A DNA stretch of 64,000 bases from Eubacteriales bacterium (GTDB lineage Bacteria; Bacillota; Clostridia; Oscillospirales; Oscillospiraceae), in assembly GCA_030536515.1 (NCBI GenBank), contig JAUNPV010000011.1, forward strand, positions 16,883 to 80,882. The letters are read 5' to 3'. Positions 18,603 through 26,548 of the stretch are shown here, in pieces (the first letter of the stretch is position 1; each line of letters starts with the position of its first letter). The notes beneath the pieces were generated by a model. The model made no database searches and had not been told where the DNA came from. It worked only from the letters and a program-made list of their open reading frames with translations. Position numbers and translations under genes: made by a program.

Positions 18603-18631
18603 ATTATAGTATAATTCCAGTACGGTGTCAA
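18603..18631 (-). promoter_or_regulatory. Promoter of the Crp/Fnr gene
   Basis: Minus strand TTGACA (18626-18631), 17 bp, TATAAT (18603-18608), both hexamers at consensus. Confidence 0.85.
18610..18615 (+). promoter_or_regulatory. -10 of the ferredoxin-hcp operon
   Basis: TATAAT with a poor -35 (CCGACT at 18587-18592), consistent with an activator-dependent promoter. It overlaps the divergent promoter. Confidence 0.55.
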
Positions 18632-18656
18632 TCCGAACCGAAATGGAGGAATTCTT

Positions 18657-19250
18657 ATGATTCGCAGAATCATTCAAATCAATCCCGCCGCCTGCACCGG
18701 CTGCGGCCTTTGCGTCAGCGCCTGCCACGAGGGGGCCATTGGCATGAGAAACGGGAAGGCCGTTCTCCTGCGGGACGACCACTGCGACGGCCTGGGGGAC
18801 TGCCTTCCGGCCTGTCCGGCGGGGGCCATTACCTTTGTGGAGCGGGAGGCGGCGGCCTACGACCGGTCCGCCGTGGCCGAGGCCGCCAGCCAGTGGCCGG
18901 TCCAGCTCAAGCTGGTCCCCGCCAAGGCCCCCTATTTCCAGGGCGCTTCCCTGCTCATCGCCGCCAGCTGCACGGCCTTTGCCTGCGCCGCCTTCCACCG
19001 GGAGCTTTTGGCCGGGCGGGCGCTCGTCATGGGCTGCCCCAAGCTGGACGGGGTGGACTATTCGGAAAAGCTCAGCCAAATTCTCCTGGAAAACCAAATC
19101 CGGGACATTCTGGTGGCACGGATGGAGGTGCCCTGCTGCGGCGGCCTGGAGCGGGCCGTGGCCAAGGCCCTGGCCGCCAGCGGCAAGGAAATCCCCTGCC
19201 GGACCGTTATCCTCACAACCGACGGGAAAATCAAATCATTTTTGAATTAA
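18657..19250 (+). CDS. 4Fe-4S ferredoxin-domain protein
   Basis: Iron-sulfur protein of 197 residues. Two cluster motifs lie near the N-terminus: CTGCGLCVSAC (residues about 13-23), followed by a second set, CDGLGDCLPACP, in which the usual second Cys is replaced. The C-terminal two thirds carry further Cys (SCTAFACA, MGCPKLDG, PCCGGLERA) seen in a family of small electron carriers found with hcp. It is probably the electron donor for the hybrid cluster protein encoded 23 bases downstream. Confidence 0.88.
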   Translation: MIRRIIQINPAACTGCGLCVSACHEGAIGMRNGKAVLLRDDHCDGLGDCLPACPAGAITFVEREAAAYDRSAVAEAASQWPVQLKLVPAKAPYFQGASLLIAASCTAFACAAFHRELLAGRALVMGCPKLDGVDYSEKLSQILLENQIRDILVARMEVPCCGGLERAVAKALAASGKEIPCRTVILTTDGKIKSFLN

Positions 19251-19273
19251 CAACACTACAAAGGAGCGATTCT

Positions 19274-20860
19274 ATGGAAAATCAAATGTTTTGCTTTCAG
19301 TGCGAGCAGACCGCCGGATGCACCGGCTGCACGGGGAAGGCCGGGGTCTGCGGCAAGTCCGCCGCCACCGCCGCCCTCCAGGACCGGCTGACCGGGGCCC
19401 TCATCGGCCTGGCCCGGGCCATGGACGGCGGCATCACCGGCGGCGGGAATGCGGAGCTGGTCCAGCAGAGCCTGTTCGCCACCCTGACCAACGTCAACTT
19501 TGACGACGAGGCCCTGGCCTCCCTCATCGACCGGGTCCACGCCCAGCGGGCACTGCTGGTCCCCGGCTGCGCCGCCTGCGCCAGCGCCTGCGGCCGCACC
19601 GCCGACTACGACATGGAGCTCCTCTGGACCGCCCCCGAGGACATCCGCTCCCTCAAGTCCCTGATTCTCTTTGGCATCCGGGGCGTGGCCGCCTATGCCT
19701 GGCACGCACGCATTCTGGGCTGCCAGGACGAGGCCGTCAACCGCTTCCTCTATAAGGCCCTGTTCGCCCTGGGGGAGGACTGGGGCGTAGAGGAGCTGCT
19801 GCCCATTGTTTTGGAGGTGGGCAAGCACAACCTCACCGCCATGGCCCTGCTGGACCGGGCCAACACCGGGGCCTACGGCATCCCCGCCCCGGTCACCGTG
19901 CCTCTGACCATCGAAAAGGGCCCCTTCATCGTCATCACCGGCCATGACCTCCACGATTTGAAGCTGCTGCTGGAGCAGACGGCGGGCAAGGGCATCAACG
20001 TCTACACCCACGGGGAAATGCTCCCGGCCCACGCCTACCCGGCGCTGCGCCAGTACCCCCATCTGAAGGGCAATTTCGGCACCGCCTGGCAGAACCAGCA
20101 GCGGGAGTTTGCAAGCCTCCCCGCCCCCGTCGTCTACACCACCAACTGCCTCATGCCCCCCAGAGAAAGCTATTTTGACCGGGTGTTCACCACCGGCGTG
20201 GTGTCCTTCCCCGGTGCACGCCACATAGACCGGGACTTCACCCCCGTCATCGAGAAGGCCCTGGCCCTGGGCGGCTATCCCGATGACCGGCCCATGACCG
20301 GCATCAACGGCGGCGCCACGGTGATGACCGGCTTTGCCCGGGGCGCCGTTCTGGGGGTGGCCGACCGGGTCATCCAGGCGGTGAAGGACGGGGCCATCCG
20401 CCACTTCTTCCTGGTGGGCGGCTGCGACGGCAGCCGGTCCGGCCGGGACTACTACACCGAGTTTGTGAAGAAAACCCCGGCCGACACCCTGGTGCTGACC
20501 CTGGGCTGCGGCAAGTACCGGTTCAACGACCTGGACCTGGGCACCGTGGGCGGCCTGCCCCGGCTCATGGACATGGGCCAGTGCAACGATGCCTACAGCG
20601 CCATTCAGGTGGCTCTGGCCCTGGCGGAGGCCTTCGGCTGCGGGGTCAACGAGCTGCCATTGTCCCTGGTGCTCTCCTGGTACGAGCAGAAGGCGGTGAG
20701 CATTCTGCTGACCCTGCTGCACCTGGGAATCCGGAACATCCGCCTGGGCCCCACCCTGCCCGCCTTTGTTTCCCCCAACGTGCTGTCCCTGCTGGTCAAG
20801 CAGTACGCCATCGCCCCCATCACCACCCCCGACGAGGATTTGAAGGCCATCCTGGGATAA
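19274..20860 (+). CDS. hcp: Hybrid cluster protein (hydroxylamine/NO-related reductase)
   Basis: Redox enzyme of 528 residues with a 4Fe-4S cluster and the unusual 4Fe-2S-2O hybrid cluster; known activities are hydroxylamine reduction and NO reduction. The N-terminal Cys set CFQCEQTAGCTGC...GVCG fits the family, as do the C-terminal hybrid cluster ligands in GGCDGSRSGRDYY, LGCGKYRFN and GQCNDAYSA. The ATG at 19274 follows AAGGAG; the frame is open far upstream but that is not coding. It forms an operon with the ferredoxin and is divergent from a Crp/Fnr regulator, suggesting induction by nitrosative stress. Confidence 0.96.
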   Translation: MENQMFCFQCEQTAGCTGCTGKAGVCGKSAATAALQDRLTGALIGLARAMDGGITGGGNAELVQQSLFATLTNVNFDDEALASLIDRVHAQRALLVPGCAACASACGRTADYDMELLWTAPEDIRSLKSLILFGIRGVAAYAWHARILGCQDEAVNRFLYKALFALGEDWGVEELLPIVLEVGKHNLTAMALLDRANTGAYGIPAPVTVPLTIEKGPFIVITGHDLHDLKLLLEQTAGKGINVYTHGEMLPAHAYPALRQYPHLKGNFGTAWQNQQREFASLPAPVVYTTNCLMPPRESYFDRVFTTGVVSFPGARHIDRDFTPVIEKALALGGYPDDRPMTGINGGATVMTGFARGAVLGVADRVIQAVKDGAIRHFFLVGGCDGSRSGRDYYTEFVKKTPADTLVLTLGCGKYRFNDLDLGTVGGLPRLMDMGQCNDAYSAIQVALALAEAFGCGVNELPLSLVLSWYEQKAVSILLTLLHLGIRNIRLGPTLPAFVSPNVLSLLVKQYAIAPITTPDEDLKAILG

Positions 20861-20865
20861 AAAAC

Positions 20866-20902
20866 GTCCGCCTGTACGGCCCTCGTACAGGCGGCATTTT
20901 TT
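20866..20902 (+). terminator. Terminator after hcp
   Basis: CCGCCTGTACG pairs with CGTACAGGCGG, followed by CATTTTTT. Confidence 0.93.
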
Positions 20903-20963
20903 GCCGCCGGGGCGGCAGGCTCTGCACCGATGTCCTCCTTTCAAAAATGGCAGACTTTTCCTC

Positions 20964-21009
20964 TGGACTTTTTCGAACATATGTTGTATAATATAAGAAC
21001 AAACATTCG
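20964..21009 (+). promoter_or_regulatory. SOS-type promoter with two LexA-like boxes
   Basis: TGGACT (20964-20969), 17 bp, TATAAT (20987-20992). CGAACATATGTTGT (20974-20987) overlaps the spacer and -10 and matches the Gram-positive LexA box CGAAC-N4-GTTCG in its left half and GTT. A second copy on the other strand, CGAATGTTTGTTC (20997-21009), covers the start site. Confidence 0.7.
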
Positions 21010-21022
21010 AAAGGAACTTCTG

Positions 21023-21142
21023 ATGAAATCGGCAAGCGCTGGCAGCGAGGGATTTTGGCCCGCTGTCCAGCCGCAGACGCTTGCTTCAGAGGTTCCGAAA
21101 GGAGGCTGCCGCTGTGACGGAGCGTTGGTATGTTGCCATTGA
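21023..21142 (+). CDS. Possible short leader ORF before the polymerase gene
   Basis: A 39-codon frame with an AAAGGA site upstream that overlaps the start of the polymerase gene in another frame. Its product (Ser/Ala-rich, Cys near the end) is unrecognised. It may only be a translated leader that couples initiation of the polymerase, or it may not be translated. Confidence 0.25.
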   Translation: MKSASAGSEGFWPAVQPQTLASEVPKGGCRCDGALVCCH

Positions 21143-22607
21143 TTTGAAATCCTTTTATGCCTCGGTGGAGTGCATTCTTCGGGGGCTGGACCCCCTTTCC
21201 ACCCATCTGGTGGTGGCCGACAGCAGCCGGACGGAGAAAACCATCTGTCTGGCGGTGTCCCCCTCCCTGAAGGCCCTGGGGATTCCCGGGCGGCCCCGGC
21301 TGTTCGAGGTGGTCCAGAAGGTGGGGGAAATCAACGCCCTGCGGCGGTGCGCCGCCCCCGGGCGGGAGTTTTCCGGGAAGTCCCACTTTCCGGAGGAGCT
21401 GAAAGCCCACCCCCAGCTGGCGGTGGACTACATCGTGGCCCCGCCCCGGATGGCCGCCTACATTGACTACAGCACCCGGATTTACAATGTCTACCTCAAA
21501 TACATCGCCCCGGAGGACATCCACGTCTACTCCATCGACGAGGTGATGATGGATGTCACCGCCTACCTGCGCACCTACGGCCTGACCCCCCGGCAGCTGG
21601 CGGGGAAAATCATGCTGGACATTCTGGAAACCACCGGCATCACCGCCACCGCCGGCATCGGCACCAATCTGTACCTGTGCAAGGTGGCCATGGACATTCT
21701 GGCCAAGCACGCCGACCCCGACGAGCACGGCGTGCGCATTGCCGAGCTGACGGAAGGCGGCTACCGGCGGCTGCTGTGGACCCACCGGCCTCTGACGGAC
21801 TTCTGGCGCATCGGCCGGGGCTACGCCAAAAAGCTGGAGGGAGTGGGCCTGCGGACCATGGGGGACGTGGCCCGGTGCTCCCTCGGAGGGCCTGAGGAGT
21901 TTCACAACGAGGAGCTGCTGTACAAGCTCTTCGGTGTCAACGCCCAGCTGCTCATCGACCACGCCTGGGGCTTTGAAAGCTGCACCATGGCGGACATCAA
22001 GGCCTACCGGCCCAGCGTCCACTCCTTAAGCTCCGGCCAGGTGCTGTCCCAGCCCTACCGGCCGGACCGGGCCAGGCTGGTGGTCCGGGAAATGGCCGAT
22101 GCCCTGTCCCTGGACCTGGTAGGCAAGGGCCTTGTGGCGGACCAGCTCACTCTGACCATCGGCTACGACATGGAAAGCCTGAAGCAGGGCCGGTATGCCG
22201 GCCCCCTGGTCCGGGACCCCTACGGCCGGGCCATCCCCCGCCACGCCCACGGAAGTGAGAATTTAGGCGGCCATACCGCCTCCACCGCCCGGCTTTTGCA
22301 GGCGGTCTCCCAGCTGTACGACCGGATTGTGGACCCCGGGCTGCTGGTGCGGCGCATCACCGTCACAGCCTGTCATGTAATCCCGGCGGGAGCGGTGGAC
22401 ACCGCCTGCCAGCAGCTGGACCTGTTCGCCGACCCTGCCGCCCAGCAGGCCGACCGCCTCCGGGAGGACCGGGAGCGCCGCCGCCAGGGGGCCATTCTCA
22501 CCATCCGGGGCAAATACGGCAAAAACGCCATCGTCCGGGCCATGAGCCTGGAGCAGGACGCCACCGCCATAGCCCGCAACGCTCAGATTGGAGGTCACAA
22601 GGCATGA
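21114..22607 (+). CDS. Y-family DNA polymerase (UmuC/DinB-like)
   Basis: Error-prone translesion polymerase of 497 residues. The catalytic palm motifs are AIDLKSFYASVE at the N-terminus and YSIDEVMMDVT near residue 140; a helix-hairpin-helix thumb/finger region (TAGIGTNLYLCKVAMDILAKH) and a little-finger domain follow. The GTG at 21114 is chosen because AAAGGAGG lies 8 bases upstream. Gram-positive UvrX/YqjW polymerases have this length and are paired with a YolD-like protein, as here (four-base overlap). Two LexA-like boxes in the promoter imply induction by DNA damage. Confidence 0.92.
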   Translation: MTERWYVAIDLKSFYASVECILRGLDPLSTHLVVADSSRTEKTICLAVSPSLKALGIPGRPRLFEVVQKVGEINALRRCAAPGREFSGKSHFPEELKAHPQLAVDYIVAPPRMAAYIDYSTRIYNVYLKYIAPEDIHVYSIDEVMMDVTAYLRTYGLTPRQLAGKIMLDILETTGITATAGIGTNLYLCKVAMDILAKHADPDEHGVRIAELTEGGYRRLLWTHRPLTDFWRIGRGYAKKLEGVGLRTMGDVARCSLGGPEEFHNEELLYKLFGVNAQLLIDHAWGFESCTMADIKAYRPSVHSLSSGQVLSQPYRPDRARLVVREMADALSLDLVGKGLVADQLTLTIGYDMESLKQGRYAGPLVRDPYGRAIPRHAHGSENLGGHTASTARLLQAVSQLYDRIVDPGLLVRRITVTACHVIPAGAVDTACQQLDLFADPAAQQADRLREDRERRRQGAILTIRGKYGKNAIVRAMSLEQDATAIARNAQIGGHKA

Positions 22608-23089
22608 GCTTTCCCTATGAGGACATTGTCCGCCTTCCCCACCCCATTTCCACCCGCCACGCCCGGATGAGCGATGCCGACCGGGCGGCCCAGTTTTCCC
22701 CCTTTGCCGCTCTGAACGGCCACGAGGAGGCCATTGCGGAAACCGCCCGTCTGACGGACCGGCGGCCCCAGCTGGCCGAGGACGGGGCGGCGGAATTAAA
22801 CGAGACCCTCTGCGCCCTGGCCGCCCAGCTGGATGAGCAGCCGGAGGTTGCCGTCACCTGCTTCGTCCAGGACGAAAAAAAGCCCGGCGGGTCCCACAGG
22901 ACCGTCACCGGGCGGATGGAGAAGCTGGATTTATGCAACCAGCGCCTGCTGGTAGCCGGAACCTGGGTGCCCCTGGGGGATGTTATTGCGGTACGGAAAC
23001 TCGACGCGGCCTGCCCTACGGCTTTCCATCCGGGGCATATTCCAGAATATCCCCGGGCTGGCAGTCCAGGGCCTGGCAGATGGCGTTGA
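22604..23089 (+). CDS. YolD-like protein
   Basis: Protein of 161 residues whose N-terminal half (YEDIVRLPHPISTRHARMSDADRAAQFSPFAAL) is characteristic of YolD-like partners of SOS Y-family polymerases; the C-terminal half holds the small RTVTGRMEKLDL and VPLGDVIAV strand-rich region. The function is unknown, with a proposed role in regulating the polymerase. The last 20 or so codons overlap the convergent XRE gene by 74 bases and have low-complexity Pro/Gly content, so the tail may be an extension created by a lost stop codon. Confidence 0.8.
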   Translation: MSFPYEDIVRLPHPISTRHARMSDADRAAQFSPFAALNGHEEAIAETARLTDRRPQLAEDGAAELNETLCALAAQLDEQPEVAVTCFVQDEKKPGGSHRTVTGRMEKLDLCNQRLLVAGTWVPLGDVIAVRKLDAACPTAFHPGHIPEYPRAGSPGPGRWR

Positions 23090-23231
23090 GGGTAGAAAAG
23101 CGGATGGCGCTGATTTTGCCGGTTTTGATTTTGGACAGGTTCACGTTGGCAATGCCCACCTGGGCCGCCAGGTCGTTGAGGGAAATCTTCCGGTCCGCCA
23201 TCACACGGTCCAGTCGTAAAATAATCGCCAT
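23016..23231 (-). CDS. XRE-family regulator, YozG-like
   Basis: A 71-residue Cro/CI-type helix-turn-helix protein (KISLNDLAAQVGIANVNLSKIKTGK), ending in GDILEYAPDG as is usual for small YozG-like regulators. The ATG at 23231 follows GAGG; a GTG at 23243 overlaps the stop of the upstream membrane gene. Such regulators are commonly the last gene after a DUF2975 membrane protein, which is the case here. It probably autoregulates the operon. Confidence 0.87.
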   Translation of the reverse strand: MAIILRLDRVMADRKISLNDLAAQVGIANVNLSKIKTGKISAIRFSTLNAICQALDCQPGDILEYAPDGKP

Positions 23232-23239
23232 AGGCCACC

Positions 23240-23800
23240 TCACAGCGTTTCGTCAGACTCCTGCTGGAGCTGACAGCCATAGCGAAAAATGCTGAGGCTG
23301 CACTCCACCAGTGCCAGGGCGGCCACCCAGCCAAGGCTGATCTGAAGCCGATAGCCCGCCACCCCCGCCGCCATGGGGCCTTCGAAGCCATTTTTCACGA
23401 TATCCACCAGGAACAAAGCCAGGGCCAGATAAAAAACCCGCCACAGAGGCCGGACGTGGCTGAGCGCAAAGGGGGTCCCACTGCGGCTGACGCTGCGGAA
23501 CACCTTCGCCAACTGGGCCACGGCCAGGACCAGAAGCACCTGGCGGACAGCCCCCAGGCCCAGGCACAGAAACAGCACCGGCTGCAATTTCTTCTCAGCA
23601 GGCACCGCCGACACCATTCGCTCCAGCACCGGCCCCAGGGCCTCCATAGCCTCCACCTGATTTCGGCTGTAAGCATCCCCATACAGCAGGGACGTCACCA
23701 CCAGCTCCACCAGCCCCACCGCCAGAAGCACGGCCAGCACATTCAGCATCCAATAGGCAAAGCGGCTGGTCTTTTGAATTTTCAGCTTGGTATCTGCCAT
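23240..23800 (-). CDS. DUF2975-like membrane protein
   Basis: Unrecognised membrane protein of 186 residues with four hydrophobic segments (about 14-34, 65-90, 105-130, 145-170). It is a divergent tandem paralogue of the next gene upstream: both begin with TKL-K-SR and both end in YGC-LQQESDETL. B. subtilis YoaS belongs to the same build and is likewise followed by a small XRE gene. Function unknown. Confidence 0.78.
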   Translation of the reverse strand: MADTKLKIQKTSRFAYWMLNVLAVLLAVGLVELVVTSLLYGDAYSRNQVEAMEALGPVLERMVSAVPAEKKLQPVLFLCLGLGAVRQVLLVLAVAQLAKVFRSVSRSGTPFALSHVRPLWRVFYLALALFLVDIVKNGFEGPMAAGVAGYRLQISLGWVAALALVECSLSIFRYGCQLQQESDETL

Positions 23801-23811
23801 GTTTTCCTCCT

Positions 23812-24345
23812 TTACAGCGTTTCGTCAGACTCCTGCTGCAATTTACAGCCGTACTCGAACACGTAGGCCAGGCAGTAGATGATGGCCGCAAAGAGCAGGG
23901 CGGCCATGTCCAGCTCCAGCAGCACCAGCCGCTCCCCGGTGAGCAGGGCGGCCTCCAGATTGTCCGCCACGCTGACCATCACCGACAGGGCCAGAGCCAG
24001 CCAGGCCACACGCTTGATGCAGCTGACGTGGGCGGGGTTGAAGGGGGTGCCGTCCTCGCCGATGCCCCGGAACACCTGCTCCAGCAGATGGCACAGGGCG
24101 GCGGCCACCAGCAGCGCTGCCATGGTGGCGACAATCATCATGGGCAGCAGAACATCAGCGCCCGGGGCCTGGGCATATTTCTCCACGCCCATGAACCACC
24201 CCTGGATGTCCGGCCGCCCAATCAGGCCGCACACCAGCCCGGCCCCCGCCAGCACAATGCCCACAATGGACGAGATTTTGCCGATGGAAAGAAAGACCGC
24301 AATGGTCCGGCTGGTTTTCCTGAGTTTGGTTTGTGTATCGTTCAT
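23812..24345 (-). CDS. DUF2975-like membrane protein, first paralogue
   Basis: Membrane protein of 177 residues, four predicted helices, with the loop FRGIGEDGTPFNPAHVSCIKRVAWLAL that is conserved in DUF2975 proteins (compare FRSVSRSGTPFALSHVRPLWRVFYLAL in the neighbour). It leads the three-gene operon from a strong promoter. The two paralogues share an identical C-terminal octapeptide, encoded by nearly identical DNA, so the 3' ends have either been kept in register by gene conversion or are under selection. Confidence 0.78.
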   Translation of the reverse strand: MNDTQTKLRKTSRTIAVFLSIGKISSIVGIVLAGAGLVCGLIGRPDIQGWFMGVEKYAQAPGADVLLPMMIVATMAALLVAAALCHLLEQVFRGIGEDGTPFNPAHVSCIKRVAWLALALSVMVSVADNLEAALLTGERLVLLELDMAALLFAAIIYCLAYVFEYGCKLQQESDETL

Positions 24346-24374
24346 AGCGTCCCCTCCTTGTATTTGGTACTTCC

Positions 24375-24403
24375 GTTATACCACAGGAGAGAACGTTTGT
24401 CAA
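24375..24403 (-). promoter_or_regulatory. Promoter of the DUF2975/XRE operon
   Basis: Minus strand TTGACA (24398-24403), 17 bp, TATAAC (24375-24380). Two AACGTT palindromes, one just inside and one about 25 bp upstream of the -35, are possible operators for the XRE protein. Confidence 0.75.
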
Positions 24404-24479
24404 CTATTATTTAATGATAAACGTTAATTATTTTACGTTCTGTAAAGGCAATCCGCACACTCGGAGGAAGGCTTTGCAC

Positions 24480-24985
24480 CCGCAGTAGGGGCGGGTTATT
24501 AACCCGCCCGTCGGCCCCCGCCGAGGGGGCCGCAATCGGCTTTCCGCCTGGAAAGCCGATTCAGCCAGGTAGGCACGTCCGGGAGGCTGTGCCCTGCGTT
24601 GCAGTCGTTTTGGCAAGTGGAGGCACGAACCGATACAACAGTTGAGATTCCCGCCCGCATTCCTCATCCGCCCCAGTGTGCGCACTGGGGCACCTTCTCC
24701 CCGCAAGGGGGACGCCGCATCCGTAAGCCGCTGAAGCGGCAACGGCTGCGCGGCCCCCGGGGGAAGGTATTGGGGTGCGGGGGAAGGCTTTGGGCCCGCC
24801 GTAGGGGCGGGTTATTAACCCGCCCGTCGGCCCCCGGCGAGGGGGCCGCTTCCCGGTGTTGCGGCTTGCGCCGCCTGATTTGCCGGGGGGGCAAATCAGC
24901 GGGAGGGTCAGTGACCCTCCCCTACAGGGCGGTCCCGTAAGGCTTTTCCTGTGGGGGGGCAGCGGCGAAGGGAGGGTCAACGACC
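24480..24985. repeat. Cluster of palindromic repeats (families A and B)
   Basis: A 655-bp gap (24346-25000) with no gene beyond the promoter. It contains: a three-hairpin family B unit at 24486-24568 (GGGTTATTAACCC, then GGCCCCCGCCGAGGGGGCC, then the ATCGGCTTTCC pair); an incomplete family A element at about 24610-24765 ending GGGGGAAGGTAT; a second family B unit at 24799-24935; and a further GGGTCAACGACCC hairpin at 24970-24990. Confidence 0.8.
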
Positions 24986-25000
24986 CTCCCTAAGCTGTGA

Positions 25001-25618
25001 TTATCGAATAAAGTTGGTCCGGGCGGGGGGTTCCTTTTCCGGCAGGCCGTAGGTCTGCTTGCCCAGGGCGATGGACTTCATCAAAAAGGCCATGTTTCTT
25101 GCCAGGGTGCGCATGGTCTGCATTCCCTCGGCATCCTCCGAGGCCTCGCCGGGGGCGCCGCCGTGGACCCCGTTCCAATACTGGCTGGAGGCCACGGGCA
25201 TTCCGCAGATGGTGAAATACTTGTTCAGCTCGTCCATAGTGGCAGTCAGGCCGCCACGGCGGGCGGCGGCGATGGCGGCTCCCACCTTCATCCGCTTGTC
25301 GGACTTGTCAGAGCGGAACAGCCGGTCCAGGAAGGCCACCAGGGTGGCGTTGGCGGAGGCGTAGTACACCGGGCTGCCCACCACCAGGCCGTCGCACTGC
25401 GAAAGCAGGGCCGCTCCCTCGTTGACGGCATCGTCAAAAACGCATTTGCCAAGCTGGCCGCACTGGCCGCAGGCGATGCAGCCCCGAATGGCCTGGTGAC
25501 CGATGTGCATGGTCACCGTTTCGATGCCCTCCTCATGGAAGACCTTCTCCATCTCCGCCAGGGCCAGGGCGGTGTTGCCCTGGGCGTGGGGGCTGCCGTT
25601 TACCAATAATACCTTCAT
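25001..25618 (-). CDS. Flavodoxin-fold NAD(P)H-dependent oxidoreductase
   Basis: FMN-binding reductase of 205 residues. The phosphate-binding loop is NGSPHAQGNTALAL (residues about 7-20), a CIACGQCGQLGKC cluster of four Cys follows near residue 48, and GSPVYYASANA contacts the flavin. This is the iron-sulfur flavoprotein/NADPH-dependent FMN reductase build (COG0655). The start codon overlaps the stop of the upstream amidohydrolase gene (ATGA), so the two are co-translated. Substrate unknown. Confidence 0.9.
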   Translation of the reverse strand: MKVLLVNGSPHAQGNTALALAEMEKVFHEEGIETVTMHIGHQAIRGCIACGQCGQLGKCVFDDAVNEGAALLSQCDGLVVGSPVYYASANATLVAFLDRLFRSDKSDKRMKVGAAIAAARRGGLTATMDELNKYFTICGMPVASSQYWNGVHGGAPGEASEDAEGMQTMRTLARNMAFLMKSIALGKQTYGLPEKEPPARTNFIR

Positions 25619-26409
25619 TTTGCTCCTCCTAAAAAAAGTTTTTCAAAATTGCCGAATAAAATCCGGTCCCGGGTGGTTTCGTCCAGGCCCAGGTCCAGAA
25701 AGCGCTGTACCTCCTCCTTCGGGGTCCACATGGGAAAGTCGGTGCCGAACAGGAACCGGTGGGCTCCCGCCCGGTCGAGAAAATCCAGGGCCCGCTCCTT
25801 TCCCAGGTACATCAGGGAGCTGGAGGTGTCATAGAACACGTTTTCCGGCTGGATGTGGGCATAGGACCGGTCCCAGGCCCGCCAGCCGCCGAAGTGGGCG
25901 GCAATGGCGATGAGGTCCGGCACCTGGCGGATGAGGTTCGTCAGCCGCTCCGGGGCGGAATAATCATAGCGGTCGTCCCCCATGTGAAACAGCACCGGAA
26001 GCCCCGCCCGGGCAATGGCCCGGTACATGGGCACGGCGGCAGGCTCGTCGATGGGGATGTTCTGAAAATCCGGGTGGATTTTAATGCCCTTCAGGCCCAG
26101 GGCTTGGATGCGCTCCAGCTCCGGCTCCCAGTCCTCCATGGTGGGATACAGCGAGCCCATGCCCACCAGCTGGGGGTCCTGGAGGACCACCGTGGCGATG
26201 TAGCCGTTGACTGAGGCCGCCTGTTTGGGCGAAGTCGCCGCGCTGGAGGCCAGGCACCAGCTGATGCCCGCCTGGGCCTCCTGCCGGACCAGCTCCTGAT
26301 AGGCGGCGGCATGGTGGGTGGTCATATCGTAAAAATCCCCGATGGACACCGCCGCCTTGTGGGCCAGCTTGTCCGGAAATATATGGGCGTGTACGTCTGC
26401 GATTGTCAT
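25615..26409 (-). CDS. Amidohydrolase-family (TIM barrel) metal-dependent hydrolase
   Basis: Protein of 264 residues of the Amidohydro_2 type. The metal motif VHAHIF lies at the N-terminus, GIKIHPDFQ marks strand 4/5, HFGGWRAW the later His and GTDFPMWTP the conserved Asp. Members hydrolyse or decarboxylate small carboxylated compounds; nothing here fixes the substrate. It precedes and overlaps the flavoprotein gene. Confidence 0.87.
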   Translation of the reverse strand: MTIADVHAHIFPDKLAHKAAVSIGDFYDMTTHHAAAYQELVRQEAQAGISWCLASSAATSPKQAASVNGYIATVVLQDPQLVGMGSLYPTMEDWEPELERIQALGLKGIKIHPDFQNIPIDEPAAVPMYRAIARAGLPVLFHMGDDRYDYSAPERLTNLIRQVPDLIAIAAHFGGWRAWDRSYAHIQPENVFYDTSSSLMYLGKERALDFLDRAGAHRFLFGTDFPMWTPKEEVQRFLDLGLDETTRDRILFGNFEKLFLGGAK

Positions 26410-26430
26410 AGGTCAACCTTCTTTGTTTCT

Positions 26431-26530
26431 GTAGGGAACGGATTTATCCGTTCCATTTCCCACCGCTGCGGCTTGCGCCGCCAGATTTGCCGGGGGCAAA
26501 TCTGCGGAACGGATGAATCCGTTCCCTACG
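26431..26530. repeat. Palindromic repeat, TGTAGGG-arm variant
   Basis: Arms GTAGGGAACGGATTTATCCG and its inverted counterpart flank the inner hairpins GGCTTGCGCC and GATTTGCC...GGCAAATC. The inner module is shared with the family B unit at 24.86-24.90 kb although the arm core differs, so modules have been exchanged between repeats. Confidence 0.78.
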
Positions 26531-26548
26531 AATATATGGGGGGGAAAA

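Noticed and set aside
24480-24990. CRISPR array
   Set aside because: The repeats are palindromic, of unequal length and irregularly spaced, with no cas genes.
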